A program made the translations under genes and the position numbers. Under the pieces are notes generated by a model. That model worked only from the letters and a program-made list of their open reading frames with translations. It did not search any database and was not told the DNA's origin. Source: Strix aluco (Eukaryota > Chordata > Aves > Strigiformes > Strigidae). From it: 64,000 nucleotides of DNA. The stretch is taken from NCBI RefSeq assembly GCF_031877795.1, contig NC_133932.1:27034180-27098179 (forward strand), given 5' to 3'. Of this stretch, positions 11,776 through 25,600 are shown in pieces (position 1 is the stretch's first letter; the number at the start of each line of letters is the position of its first letter).

Positions 11776-14700
11776 TGTCAAAGAAGTTCTCATTACTAAA
11801 TGAAAGAGTATGTTTTGGTTAATCCAGTGGAGAAAGGGTACTTAATTAATTTCTACTGAGGTCTGCTGGGAAATTCTTCTAAGGTCTGTTAATTCTTACT
11901 GAGATCTGATCAGCAGGAAGCAATGTACTGGTTTCACTCTGCCTTCACGACTCTCGCAGCCGCTTTCTGAGAGAGCAGGGTAATGGTAGAAGGTACAGGA
12001 TTGCCTGCAGATAAGGTGAGGTCTGGGCGAAATGTGCTCATGAGCTAGATGAGAGACTGCTATTCGAGTAGCAGCACAGTACTATATCTTCAGAGATGTA
12101 AATTAAAGTTGCAGGTGAGAGCACAGAAAAGCCAGCTTAACCACAACCCCAACAGAAATTCCTCCAGCTCTGAAAAGCCTGCATGTCCATTCCCAGCAGA
12201 TGACTTCAGAGACAGCAATCTTTCTGTCTGCTCATCATGGTCTAGAGGACCTTCCTGAACCCCCAGGCTCCCGGTAAGAACTGAGGGGAGAAGCAGTTCC
12301 TGCAGCTTACAGGAGCCACTGGCTTTGCAGAAAGTGATGAGATGACTTCATAAAACAATGCAAAATTTACACTAAAAACACACCAGGAGAGCTGTGAAAA
12401 TAATGCAGTAACATTTTTTAAATACCTTAGTCAATTCATTCAAAAAATATACATTGGCAGGAGGAAGGGAAGTAGTTTAATAATTTTAATGGCCAACACT
12501 TAAGAAAAGATTAAAGGTCTAATACATTAAAAAGGAAACTCTGCTGATGGTAATCAGTTTTGCTGCTTTTATGCATCATTTTGTTCCGTGTTTGTGTATG
12601 AAATGAGGTGTGTGGGGGTGGGGGGAATTTGAAGATTTAGGGAGATTACTGCTTTCACGAGAGTGTTTTATTGCACTTCGGCAGTTCTGGATTTAACCAG
12701 AAAATCCAATTGTGGAAAAAGGATGAAACAATCTGTTTTTCCTCTAATCAATCACAAGGTTGCAGGACACATTAAAATAAATTTGTGACCACCATTCTTC
12801 TTCCTTCCCACTGCTGTCATAGCAAATGATGATCCAAAAGCTGATTGACACTTCACATATCAGCTCTGATGCCTGCTGCCCTCCTCCTTTTACCAATTCT
12901 TACGATTACAAACAAGTAACTTCAGAGCTGTTATAAGAACATAGAGAAAAGCCTTATGGTAGATGAAGTATTTTAATAGGTGCTAAGCCTAAAATACTGG
13001 CAAAATTACAATCAGTCACATGAAATATTATGAAAGCAATAGAGTAACAAGTACTGTACTCTACTATAAAGTATTCCTCCTAGCTTTTGCTTACAGTTGC
13101 CTGTTATTCCTAAATTAGTTGTTACCTCAGATATAGCAACTAGCAACCAAAATCAGAAGCAATGTTTTCAAATCAATACAGATTTCAGAATCATTCCCTG
13201 CAACTACAACAAATAGTAGTGGCTTAAGCCACCATAATCCTGTGCAAAGTCTCAAATCCAAGGTAAGTAGAAACTTACATCTCTAAATGTTCAAATTCAG
13301 AATATCAGAAATGTGCATCACATGTAGACTACTGGCAGACTGCTTGTGGTATCCAAGCAAACTTGTTTCTGTTCCTGCCATGTAAATATGCACCAATGCT
13401 GGGATACAACTCATCTTACCTTCTTAAAGGTAAGCATCTAGCTTATAAGCATCTAGGCTATTAAAGGAGTGTTACAAGCACTATGTCCAATGAGATGTAT
13501 CATTGTTGAGGAAACTTTCCTTTCTGTTGAGCCCAGGTATAGAATGGACAGTTGATTTTCAGACAATTAAATTTAGATTAATTCCATCCAACACTAACTT
13601 TTAGGAGAAGCAGTTATTTAGCTATTACTACATCACTGATCAAAGATGAAAGCTTTGTAAGTGCAGAAGATTACAGACTCTCAGTTTTAGTTGATTGAGG
13701 TAATTAACACCATCTTTGGACTGTAATTTACCTTCTCTTCCTAATTCCTAAAAATGGATCCCCCCCCTACCACAGGCAGATCTCTGAAACTGTTCACAGG
13801 AGCAAAGAAAGGTCCTACCACACATATTTTTTGCTGGGAACTGTTCCCTGATACTGCCAAAGCTTGTGGAACATCACTGCAACATCACAGCCCAAATACA
13901 ACATCTTCATCTGGGCTGGACAGCTGTGACACGAATGAAACAAAATCCCTTGGAGGATTCTAGTAATAAAGAAAACCATCTAAGCATATAAACAGCACCC
14001 ATAATCAAAGGCTCCATCTTATGGCCTTTTATTGTGCAAGAAGTCATTAGGCTTTGTGAGGGCTAGTGTCTATGCTTGTGAGCATTGGCATTAGATGATA
14101 CTAATTTTTTTTTTGCTAATGTTGTCTGGCTAACAATGAATTGGGAACAGTGGTGAATAAAGTGAAACCATTAATAGGTACAGAAAGAAAGTGCTGTGTT
14201 AGGTTCTGTGTGGTATTTGTTTTGTGCCATATTTTCTAGAGTTGTTTCTCATTTGTCTTTTCTCTAGTGTCTTTCATGGGCACAATCAAAAAGTGGTGAA
14301 CAAAGGTTAAATATTAATATAGAGTCTCTCATGCTTCATTGAAAGTGTTAGGATGTAACACTGCCATTGCTTATAGCAGTTGGAAAAAATATTTGCTTTC
14401 CAGCACGGAGATAAAATGCTAAAGTATAAGAAGACAGTTAAGCATAATACTGCAACCTATCACTCTTCAAAACAAAAGCAGCAATGGTCAGGAAGATTTT
14501 GCTGAGTAACATTTTAGCAAAAGAGAGAAGGAGAAACTGAAAAAGAAGCAGCAGAAAATACAGAGACAATTTAAAGAAGCACTGGGAACATGGCCTTGAG
14601 AAAAGTCTTCAGAGAGATTTCTGGGCTAAGTAGCAGAGGGCTGAGAACATAAAGAAATATCACCTGTTTGAATCCTCACATGTGCAAGTGTATGGATACG

Positions 14701-16009
14701 GTTTATTCTTTGTGTAAAATACACAAATAATAAATTATCAGCAAAGACAACAAATCTACTGACCATTTCTAGTTTTAATTAAATAAAGTCACATCCTTGA
14801 AAATTAACTAAACTTTCAGACAAAAGGGGCAACAGCATACTGTTACCTTCTAACAAATATGGCTTTATATGGGATAAAATTTTTCAATTTTTCATTCACT
14901 ACAATCTTATGCTTGTTTGTATCTTGCATAAAAATAATAAAGACATCCCAAGTTTTGATCATATGGATATATATGGTGAATATATGTTACTTCTAAAGTG
15001 CTGACCACATAAATATTTATCATATGTATTTTTCTGTGCAAGAACTGCATTTAACTTCGTCAATTCAATTTCATTTAAAAAGGACTAAGCCAGCATATTG
15101 AACTGATTTCTGGCACAACGGTAAGATTTTTTTCTTTACTGTCATTTTAATTCATTATATTACTGTGCTATTTTTAAAAGGTCCCATTTATATTGTACAT
15201 TGCAGTTCCATGGATTAACAGTTGGAAACTAAAGATTAATTTACAGGAAATGCAAGGAAGGTATCAAAATGTAGTGATGGGAGTTATCTTAAGAATTATT
15301 TTGGATAATATACCACAAGATCTTTACCATGGCATATTCTATGCAGTTTAGATTTTAAACTTTTAAAGATAGGAGCTAACAATTCTTGATGTTTCTGTGA
15401 AATAACATAAATATACCGTGTCATATGCTAAATTACATCTTCACTTTATTTTAACAAATATCTAGCATGGTAAATTATGCTTACAATTTAAAAGGGGGAA
15501 ATGAATTGTTATAAAATATCGATAATAAAGCTCAGAGTAGAACATTACAATATTTCAGTTACAATTATAAAAGTGAACCCAGCACAGGTGAAGAGCAGCT
15601 GAAATTTATCACCACCTGATGGCTGTTCAGTGGACCATGTGAAGGGAATTAACTTCTCTGTCCAGTTTGGAGCTGAAAACTCTCCATATTACAGAAACTG
15701 CCACCAAACCTGGCACCTTCATTGGCAGAGGCCAAGGGTTAGGTGGGTGTTGGAGAAACAAGTATTGCTGTGCTTTTAACTGCTGACAGACTAAGTGCAG
15801 GACTTCATTTGTCAGAGATGATGGCAAGATCATTCAGAAGTTTTAAAAAAGCCCAGAAAAAAAATATATCCCGCATTAGATGGTTACAGCCTTTGCACAA
15901 AATTGCCCAGTTCTTGTTTACTTGCAGTCATGGGACTGGGCACTGAAAAAAATCTCTCTAAAAGAATTGTATTCACACAAGCAGGAGTTATGGTCTTGGG
16001 GCAGAAATT

Positions 16010-16103
16010 AATGGGTGAGGTTCTCTGGCCTGTGTGATACAAGAGGTCAGACAAAATGATCATGATGGTCCCTCTGGCCTTTTAAATCTATGAATCTGTG
16101 ATC
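16010..16103 (+). repeat. Old CR1-like LINE 3' tail
   Basis: The order of blocks is GGCCTGTG, then AGGTCAGACAAAATGATCAT, then GGTCCCTCTGGCCTT, and finally ATCTATGAATCTGTGA. This is the signature of the 3' end of CR1-related LINEs of reptiles and birds, which end in a short ATTCTRTG-like tandem. The orientation is plus. Only the 3' terminus is recognisable, as is usual for 5'-truncated CR1 copies. The assignment is from memory of the consensus pattern. Confidence 0.6.
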
Positions 16104-17268
16104 AGTAAATGGAAATCAAATTGTTTGCAGAATCAGGCAATGTCTCTTTTCATTCCGTCTACATAGTGGCATCGGCATTTGACATTTTATGCTGTAAAAT
16201 ATACAGAGGTTAATATGATATTCTGCACGTGTGTGGCCATTATCCATTCCCACAGAAAGCTTTTTACATCACAGGCTGCATCACATAGGCCATTTTAGAT
16301 ACCCTTCCACTGTCAATATGGCATACAACACTTTATCACTTGAGTAATGCAAGTACTAGAGAAAGCAAAATAGATTCGTCAGTGCTCTGTGCATTCTAGG
16401 CTTGTGCTTGAGGAGCACATGAGTAAAGGCAAGGTTATTTAACTCTCACATAACACTCACTCTGATGTAAGCACGATCAAGCTCTTCGCATCACTGAAAT
16501 AAATGATAAGCAGTTTCCTCACCAGGACTATACATGTGTGCAGAACTATTAATTTTCCAACCATACTCGACAAGGTTCTGTTAAGTTTTCCACTCCTCCT
16601 GACTGTTCTGCTGGGCATGATAGAGTGGCATCAAAAAGTCACTGACAGATTTAATTTGGGGAGGCTAGATTTTCTTTTACTAAGGCTTTAATTTTTTCAA
16701 ATGAGAAAATTCCATAAAAAAGCCATAATACTGTCAGTTGGATAGAAGATGGCACTGCAAACACAAAGTGATAGAGATTGGCTATCCAAGTGAAGCATAC
16801 AATTAGTTCTGAATACCTTTCTTTCAAAATTATACTGATAATTGGCAATCTTAATTCACCTGAGTTTGCATTTGGCTAAATGACAGAGAATTCTATTAAC
16901 TGATGCAGTTTTTTTAAAAAGTTCATCTGCAAATAGTAGGATTTACTATTTGTGAAGTGCCAGTTTTCTTTCTATTAAAAAAGTACGTTATTAAAGCAGT
17001 TCTAAAGGCATGATTCCCATTCCCAGCACACGGCATTTATCACCAGATTTAGGATTGTGGAATATGTTTAGGAGTCACTACACAAGCTATATGACAGCAA
17101 TACCTCCCTGTGTTTTCTTAACCACCCTTTTTTCTCATAGTTCCTGCTCACTGCCTTGTGCTGTGGTGTTTCTGCCTCTTCCCTGTGTGCTGGCACCGCT
17201 GTGCATCTGGCCATGTTGTGGAACAGGCCTTGAAAAAAACCCAAACAACAAAATCCCCAAACCTTATC

Positions 17269-17296
17269 AAAAAAAAAAAAAAAAAAAAAAAAAAAA
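17269..17296. repeat. A28 mononucleotide run
   Basis: Twenty-eight consecutive A residues, the longest homopolymer in the window. The upstream bases (AAAAAAACCCAAACAACAAAA) are also A-rich. No retroposed gene copy is recognisable upstream of it. Confidence 0.92.
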
Positions 17297-17952
17297 GGAG
17301 AGTTCTTTTCAAAACTCATTTTCCGGGATCTGGTTGCTGGCAGGACAATGGATGGAGCCATTCTGGCACTGCAGAGCAAGGCACCGCATGGGGTAGGGTC
17401 AGCAGGACTCCTGTGACCTGCTTCGAGCCTGGAAACAGGGTGGCTGAGCTCTCCTTAGGCTTAGTGAGTGACATCTGTAAGGAGATAATTTCAGCCTCTC
17501 TAGTTTTGCATGCCAGGTATTCACCCTTCTCCACACCTCAGTAACTGTCATCTTCTACTCACCCTAGCTATCCCATGACAGTTTGCCACAAATAGATTCA
17601 GAAATTGACTGCCAAGGTATTCTTTGTAATGTACTTTATTGCCATACACGAAAACTGTATTGACTTTCCTCCAAAACAGGAGGAAAGATATGCACTGTGA
17701 GTTTGATGCTACCTGCAGTAAAGTAGAGGGAAAAAAAAAAAAAAAACAAAAAAACAGTACAGGGAAGAACTGGCTATTATCTCTCCAAGCTCAACTCTAT
17801 GTCTTGTGTTAGTCTGGAAGGGAACAGGATAATGGAAGGTTTTTGTCTGGGTGGAATAACATCTCTGAGGAATATTCTGGTGTCAGAAGCTTGGCTTCTT
17901 TTTCCCCTCTTAGAACACGTTGCCACATAATAACCAATGCCAGGTACTTTCT

Positions 17953-17980
17953 GGGGAGACGGGGAGGGAGGGGAGGGGGG
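17953..17980 (+). other. G-quadruplex-forming G-tract cluster
   Basis: Five G-runs of 4, 4, 3, 4 and 6 residues are separated by very short spacers (AGAC, A, A, A). This satisfies the usual G3+ N1-7 rule for an intramolecular quadruplex. It lies in an otherwise AT-rich desert and may be a regulatory or purely structural feature. Confidence 0.7.
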
Positions 17981-20104
17981 AAGTTTTAAAGCCTATTTTA
18001 ATCCTTCCCCTCGTTGACACCTCATTGTTTTAGACTTGTAATGATAAATGTGATAATGAGTAATGACATCTATTCATGGAACGTGTGAAAGCAGGTCTGA
18101 AATGTCAGGATTTGGCGTGAGGAAAATGTGTCTCCAGCAAGGTCAGCTGCATTGACTTACTGTAGCCCATCCCTCATTAAAACACAGGCTGAATTTCTCA
18201 TAAGTCTGGTCAGAGTACATTCTCCGTCTCTCTGTCTCTGTCCCCCTGCGCCTGCAGTTTTTTTAGATGGTGCTCAAAGGCCAGATGATGGGAATTTTCA
18301 AACTCATTGTTCCCCATTAAAATGCTAATTCTGCCTGTGATTCCTATTGTTTAATCCCTTGAGTGCTTTAGGACATGCAAGACAGAGTATACGTTCTCTG
18401 AAAGAGTGCTCACCCTGGATGTTTCTCCGTCCCATTGTCAACAGCGGGCCAGGACAAATGGTGCGGCTTGGCAAGCGGACAAGATGCTTTAGCAAGGTGC
18501 AGCAAACAAGCTGTAGGCAGTTGTCACACCGATTGAGCTTCTGATGTTACATGGGATGCGCCTTTTCTATTCTCTTCCACATAGACTTTTATAATGCCCT
18601 CATCACCATAGTGCCTGAGTGCTTTCTAATAGTGCATTAACCAAAACAGCTAACATCTGTCACTTCTTTCTCCTTTCATCCTGCCCCCAGGGAGAGGAGC
18701 CTGTGTAGAGAAAAACCTTTGGTAGAGGGAATTTTTTATGAGAGCAAGATAGGGAAGCAGGATTGCTTTTAAAGTGTTTATTAGTGTATATGTTGTTATA
18801 AATTTATAAGGGACGGGGGGGGGGAATTGTCAAAGAAATGTACTTGGAGCAGAAGGTAATGAAGGGGTATGATGGCTCACAGACTCTGGGGAATTTCACT
18901 CGATGGGGTCGGTGTGCTTTTCTGGAAACCTTTGCTCTGATCACCATTGTGCCAGAGACTTGAAAGTGCCAACCACAGTCCTGGTATATTGGATTATTTG
19001 TCCACATATCATAAAACAAGGCCTGGGACGGCTATCAGCAAGAAAGACCAAGACTTTGAATTTGACACCCAAAATTCTACCAGAGTTCAGCACCAACAGC
19101 ACCAAGCCAACCCTGTGTGGGTAACTACTGTTAGATGACATAATTGTGCTTTACCATTTGGTTTAACTTTTGTTGACTGGTGAGACTAGACACTGACCTT
19201 TGCTCCCAAAGGAAAATGAAGATTTGAAACTTTCACCTAGAAACAGGGACCTTTCCTTTTACCATAATCAGGAAAGAACTTAATTTGCCACCTATGCATG
19301 TGCCTGGCAGAAAGAAAGATGCCTTCATCTCAAGAAGTAAGAGGAAAGGAGTCGTAGATGATGAATTAAAATCTTCATGACCGAACTACTTTCTGCAGGA
19401 ATGTGTATTCTCATCTTCATTCTGATACCTATCACTGTAGAAGACATCTTTGTTCTAATATCTTGTCAAAATAGGACTAGTGTTGTTTACAACCATGATG
19501 ATCTAAGGATACAAGTGAGGAAAGAGAGAGGACGTATAATTTATTAAGTTAGCTAATATACTGGGAAAAACATTATGCTTTTAGATTTGGCATTAAGGGA
19601 TGCCAAGTCCAAAAGCATCTCCATTTTATTCAACTTTATCAGTTTGTCTAAGAAAATATGTACTTTCTTTCAAAATACTGCCATTAGGCTCTACTTATAT
19701 TTTTTGTGACTATATGTGGTTTTTGAGGTTCCTGTTAAACCACTGATGGTTCTTCCTGCTTCTCTGACTTCAGTCATTCCTTTATACTTGCTGAACCATT
19801 TGGTTTCTATTCCATCGTAAAATTATCATCCATACCTGGCAGACATTGCCTGAGAAGACTCTGCAATGCTGAGTATATGATAACTAGCTAGTTATAAAGT
19901 GTATTTTGACAATACTGAATGGCTTGTTATGTCCTTATAGTCTGCTTTATATTAATTCTTTCTGATTATTGCTGCCTTAATTTAACACTCAAGAACTCTG
20001 GCTATTTCCACCAGTATTCCAGCTAAAATTACCACCAGAACTGTTTTGTTTTCTTTTTACTTTTTCAGAACTTTTTGTCACAGATTGAATAGACATTACT
20101 TATG

Positions 20105-20118
20105 GTTACCATGGCAAG
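20105..20118. promoter_or_regulatory. Candidate RFX X-box
   Basis: GTTACCATGGCAAG differs at two positions from the imperfect palindrome GTTGCCATGGCAAC bound by RFX factors. It sits in non-coding DNA about 39 kb upstream of the USP25 start. A single motif match is weak evidence of function. Confidence 0.3.
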
Positions 20119-22666
20119 GTATGAAGCTTCAAAGCTAGGTGAAGGGCACTAGGTAAAGAATTATTAATTAAACTTTGCCTTGAGTCACATAGCAAGAATT
20201 GATTCGCGCATATCCCTGCAGTGGGCCTGTATTAGCAGTACACCATGATGCCTTCTTTTCTTTTATTAGCTGCACCCGCCAGCAAATGGAATTTTACAGC
20301 ACAGATTTCCCCCTCTCCTTTTCTTCCTCATTCAGCACCATGCAGCAGACAAACAGTCCACATTAAAGTTCATGAGAGCGATCTCAAATACAAATAAAAG
20401 GGTTTCCACTCCCTTGCATGGGAACATGGCCCATGTCAGTCTAGGTCCTTGAGATGTCTGTCTTGAAAAAAAATGGAAAATATTAAATTTAGGTAACACA
20501 GCTACCTGCTCCTACGAAAGTAGGTAGATAAAAGAATTGTGTTTTCTTACCTGTACTTCTTAGTTTTTAACCTCAAAGAGTCTTGCAATCAGATTGGATT
20601 GTTCCGTGGAAGCATGCACTCTTATTCTGTGACTTTTTTGAATTTATCCATACAAGCATCCCTTTCTAAGCTGTGCCTATCGTATAAACCATACATGCCA
20701 TCCAGCATCAAGTAACTAATACCTTTTGACAATGAAAGATATCCTCTTCTTAAGTCCTTCTTGAATTCTTAAGGCAAGATAACTAATTAGCTTAGTAAGG
20801 TCTATGTACTAGTTTGCTTTCTCTGGGCTTAGGTCTGCCTACTGAAAGTCCATTTTCTTTTTATTGGCATGTTTCAAAAGCAAGTACAAAAAAGCCAGAA
20901 AATCATGTTTAGTAGTAAATATTTTAGACATTTTATTACGCTACCGAAGGCATAAACATCTGTAAAGTTGTTGTATACTAATATAAAATATCACCCTTGA
21001 AAGACAAAAAAATATACAGAAAATTAAACCATCAGTTTTTTTGGCTGTTTCATATACTTTATTTTAATAATTATCATTCCTCTCTCATTCATTCCAGTTA
21101 GGGCATGGTAACAGATCTGTTAGACACAGGAAAAACATCGAATCATCACACCATATTTGTGTCTTCAACACATATTCTTAGTGAGAGAGGATCTGGCTTT
21201 TAACATAAATGTACCATGTATGTAAGAAAGTGTTCAAATTCAATACATGTAGTAGTCATTGTCTGAGTAAGTCTCTATTCTATTCAACAAGCACTATAGA
21301 GACTGTTTTCACTAACCAATGGATTCACAATACATTGTCTTCATTATTTTCAATGACTGCATCCCTTGAGTACTATAGCTTGTAGTGTCATAGAGAACAG
21401 CCATGTGACTGTAATGTTCATGAGGAGGAATAAAAAAAAGTAAACCGAAGTTTACTTACACATCTTTTATTGGTCTAATTCTCCCAGGCCACCTGCTCTG
21501 TAGTGCATAAAACTAAGCAGCTGTGAACCCGGTGAACTCCAGGAAAGTGCATGAATCTAATATTACAGATCAGAAGCCAGGATGTGACCCAACTTCAGTT
21601 TCAGAAAAAAACCAAATTAAAACCAAAGTGGTGTTTGCATGACATTTTTAGTGGCCTGAAAACCTGCGGTATCATGTTGCACCTTATCTGGTGCAACTGC
21701 AAACTGGTGCTGAAGGCAAGTCCTGCTTCTCCCTCCCTCCCAGCCAGCCCTCTGCCAGCGGTGCGGTGCCTCCAGCTCCCTGGCAGAGGACCTAGTGCTC
21801 TGCTACCCTTTGCCCATCTGACTGTTATGGTGGGTTCGCTTTCCCTGGAGCCAGCCGATTAATCCAGCTCATTTTGCAGCTGCACAGTCATTAGGTCTGC
21901 TAGAGGAAAGGCAGAGGGAACACATAGCCAGGTACAAGCAGATTGATGGGGGACATTAGCCCTTTCATTAGCATTTCCCCATTAAATGGGGCGGGTTTAA
22001 CATGAAAATGGATGCTAAGAAAAAGCAACACTTTATTTCCCTGGTGTTTCAATAGTTTATATTAAGCACTAATATATTCCCACACTCACTGAAGTCAAAA
22101 TAAAACAATGTGTCCTGATCATGGGTGTGAGAATCATGTTTGATAAATTTTTGAGTGTGAATGATCAAAAAAGGTGAAGATATTTTTGAGAGTGCAACAG
22201 TATGTATAAAATATTACGCATGTGTCAAAACAGAGTGAGATCTTCCATGCACTTTGGTTCAATCTCACAGCTTGGTTAATTGATTTGGATGCTGCTTTAA
22301 AAATATTTTTCCATTTTAAGCTAAAGGCTGAACATTTGAGACTTCATACAAGTACCTCAGCATTGACCTTATTCACACATTTTTATAACCTAACCACTTC
22401 GATAGCTAGGACCAAAGGACATGGTCCTGTATTCCTTATTTGAGATCTGAGCATGTCATTTAAAAGAAGAGAGAGTCCTCTAGCGGAGAACTGAGTTTTA
22501 TTCTTAATGTAACATTTGAAGGGATTTGACTTTTAACTGGTTTTGTAATGGAAAAATACCCCAGTTGACAAGCATGTACTGAAAATACAGTCAGCATTTT
22601 AAATCCCACAAGTTCAGGCTGATTGTCAGCTTCTTTGACAAAGTTTTTGACTCTTTTTACTCACTC

Positions 22667-22691
22667 TTTTTTTTTTTTTTTTTTTTTTTTT
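22667..22691. repeat. T25 mononucleotide run
   Basis: Twenty-five consecutive T residues on the plus strand, preceded by further T-rich sequence. If it were a minus-strand retroposon tail, the candidate body would lie downstream on the plus strand, but nothing recognisable is there. Confidence 0.92.
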
Positions 22692-25600
22692 AAGAGATTA
22701 CAGCTATTTAGGAATGAACAAATATATGCATGCTTCAGTAATCTTACTCTTCCGCTATTTAAAAAAAGTGTCATCTGATCAAGGAGAAGGAATCACTTGT
22801 TTTATGTGACTCTCCTAACAACGTGAACAATCAAATGAAGCATCTGCAAATTGCTCAAACACTCTTGCAAATAACAAATGTGCTTCCAGAAACAAGAATC
22901 TGTTCACAAATAATGTACCAGTAGCAGAAAGTTAAATTAGCAGTGAATATCAATCACAATGAAGCACTCGACCAGCTCTTGATGTGACACAACTTGAAGG
23001 GACACAATGTACTTTGAAAGGGCACTGATGTAATAGGATGAGACACAGTGACCTTTGTATGGTTGCCTTATTCGCTACACAGGCAGCAATCAAGCAACTT
23101 TAAACAGCCCTGAGATTTCATTCCTGACCTCTCCTGAACATTTTTAATTTAATAACGTGTCAGTGGCTTTTACATTCTACCTTCCTGTTTGGATTGCACA
23201 GAGATGGAGAAAAGAGAGATCAAGACAGATGGCAAAAGCCTGATCTGGTGGAGGAAGGCCTCTCTTCCTGTGAAAGCCCTCCGTGAGTTATAGGGTTCAG
23301 GAGACAGAACTCGTGTCAGTGAAAGGAGCCAAAGCAGTTCGGTTCATCTACTGCCTTATTTTTCTGACAGATTTCATCTCGGTCTGATATTCCTGTTACC
23401 AGTCTTCTATCTATCTTACACCTGATAGGGAATTTCCTGTGCAGGACGCAGCCTTTATTGTGCCAGATGTACTGCCAACTCTTGCAACTTTATCCCAAGC
23501 CTTGCAATTTCTGGAAGTATTCATAGAGACCAGCTGCTAGACAGTAAAATTTCAAAAGAATGTCAGCTTTTATGCAAGGAAAAATAAGAAAGAAACAAAA
23601 ATAAGAAAGAAGAAACAAGGCAAAGTCTCCAAATCCAGAGCATAAATGCAAAAGTACAGAATGTATTACTCCATTTCATACTTTTTAAAGCCTCATGGAA
23701 CTTTTTTGAGGCCTGAGCTGTGATTTCTGAATGTCTGGAGCTGGCAGTTCCATGCCTGTGAAAATTTCTCATGTGGAGAGTTTATTCTCCACCACACAGC
23801 TCTGGCCACTTGTGAGTTACAGGGAACAAAGTGAATTTGGCAGACAGCAAGATCTGTCTGTGAGTGTCAATCACGCTTACTAAAATGTCTCTCCTTATTC
23901 ATTACACTCAAATGCTTTGTGAGTAAACTAAGACTGAATTGCAGCGTGGAGGATGTTTTAGTTGTTGGAGGGCACAGTTTGGTTAGAAAAATGGAGTAAG
24001 AAGATGTAACCTTCACAGCACTCTATTTTCCTCCTCGCCTCAAATGCTGAAGTACTAGGAGACATAATCTTCAACAGTATTCCTACATGTCTGCTTTTTA
24101 GTATTACACCTGTGCTATCTCCCCTTTCATTTCCTTCCAGGCTAGCTATTTTATCATCTGAGCAGAAATATCTGAATACCCAAAAATGCAAAGACAAAAT
24201 AAGTGTAAAACAGAATTTTTCTACTAAAGATGAAGATGATTAAACATCAAAGATAAAACTATGAAGTTATAGATACAATCTTCACATGATTTTCCTAATA
24301 TTTTGCATTTTTTTTTTCTTATATTCTAGCAGATGGCATCTCTGGGTGGATGTGCAGAGACATGGGACTCTGGCAGTAACCTGTGTTCAGTCTCATTTGT
24401 TGTAATGAAAATCCTCATTAGGGTTAAATTCATCCAAGGACAAAATGGAAACCTACCTTAAATTATATGAGTCTTCTCAAATAAATTCTTCAGTTGGCAA
24501 CAAAGTACACTAACCTCCCCTTGGCTCCTCACTGGGTTTTCAACTCATAAGTTTTTTGTCCCTTACGCAATTCCAAAAATACTGTCTTTACTCTAGCAGG
24601 CCTCATCTCCCCATTCAAAGTAGAAATAACAGCAATTCTTCATTGCCCCATCATTAGCTTAATATACTAAGCTTATGCCCAGTTTTATACTTCATTGGGA
24701 ATTGAGAATACACCTAACTTATGTGGGCAGAAAGGGAAACAAAAATCTCAAATGCTTTGAATAAATTGTAGAAAATGTGTCTTGAATTTTTTGAAGCCTA
24801 GTGAAGAATAACTGTGCTGTGCTTCTAAGAGACTTTGAGAGCTTTTCCCACAGATTCTCTGAAGACTTGACCACTAAAAAGAAGGTAAATTGGATTACAG
24901 CATAAAGTGAAGCCTGCATTTGGTGCTTTGGGACCGCTTGTTACATGGTGCCAGAGGTTTCAACAAGAGTGAGCAAACCATGAATCTAGCACTGTCACAG
25001 AAAGCATTTGAAGCACAGAGAACAGAGTCATCCAGAGATGGTAAAGCTGATTTCTGGTCTCTTTTTCAGTTTCTCAGTAAGGTTTTCTCCAGGTGAAGGA
25101 TAACCACTATGCCAGCTTTGATGCTGGTGCCCGAGAAGAACAGAGGCAACCAATCCAGAAACCATTGCCTTGCACTCTGTTTTCACCCATTGGATTGCTC
25201 TCACCATCACCTCCTGGAATAACAGCTTTTCTACAGACACACTTAAACTGAGGCCTAGAAAGGGAAAAATCAGTTTTCAGTATGAAGGAGAACTGGTTGT
25301 AGGACTGAGCTTCTGTGGTAAATTTGCTAATGATGACACCTGTGTGCTCCTCATCACTCCTATTGCAGTCCACCTTCTCCTCAAAAACAGGACAGGTTCG
25401 TGTTGACATTACTTTCTTTACCTTAACTTTTGCATATCCTTTAAGTATTTGATCTAGTTTCCAAGAGTTAATTAAATCTTATTTATCCCAATAGACCCAT
25501 AAACTCAGAAAAATTACATAAGGCACATAAAACTTCACACATATTAATGTAAGTCTTAAAACTATGTAGTGCTTTATATCACAGCATTTGCAAAAATTAT

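Larger units (their letters stand above)
8751..16009. other. Intergenic desert with one GC-rich island
   Basis: AT-rich non-coding sequence apart from the GC-rich segment at about 11.44-11.78 kb. A short direct repeat (TAAGCATCTAG at 13431-13441 and 13446-13456) lies near 13.4 kb. Open frames are short and look random. No splice-flanked exon, RNA gene or intact transposon was recognised. Confidence 0.7.

Noticed and set aside
11352-11822. 156-codon ORF spanning the GC-rich block
   Set aside because: Contains translated minisatellite (repeated Gly/Trp/Met) and is mirrored by open frames on the other strand.
17221-17296. A28 run as the tail of a processed pseudogene
   Set aside because: No recognisable transcript-derived body upstream and no target-site duplication; retroposed gene copies are rare in birds.
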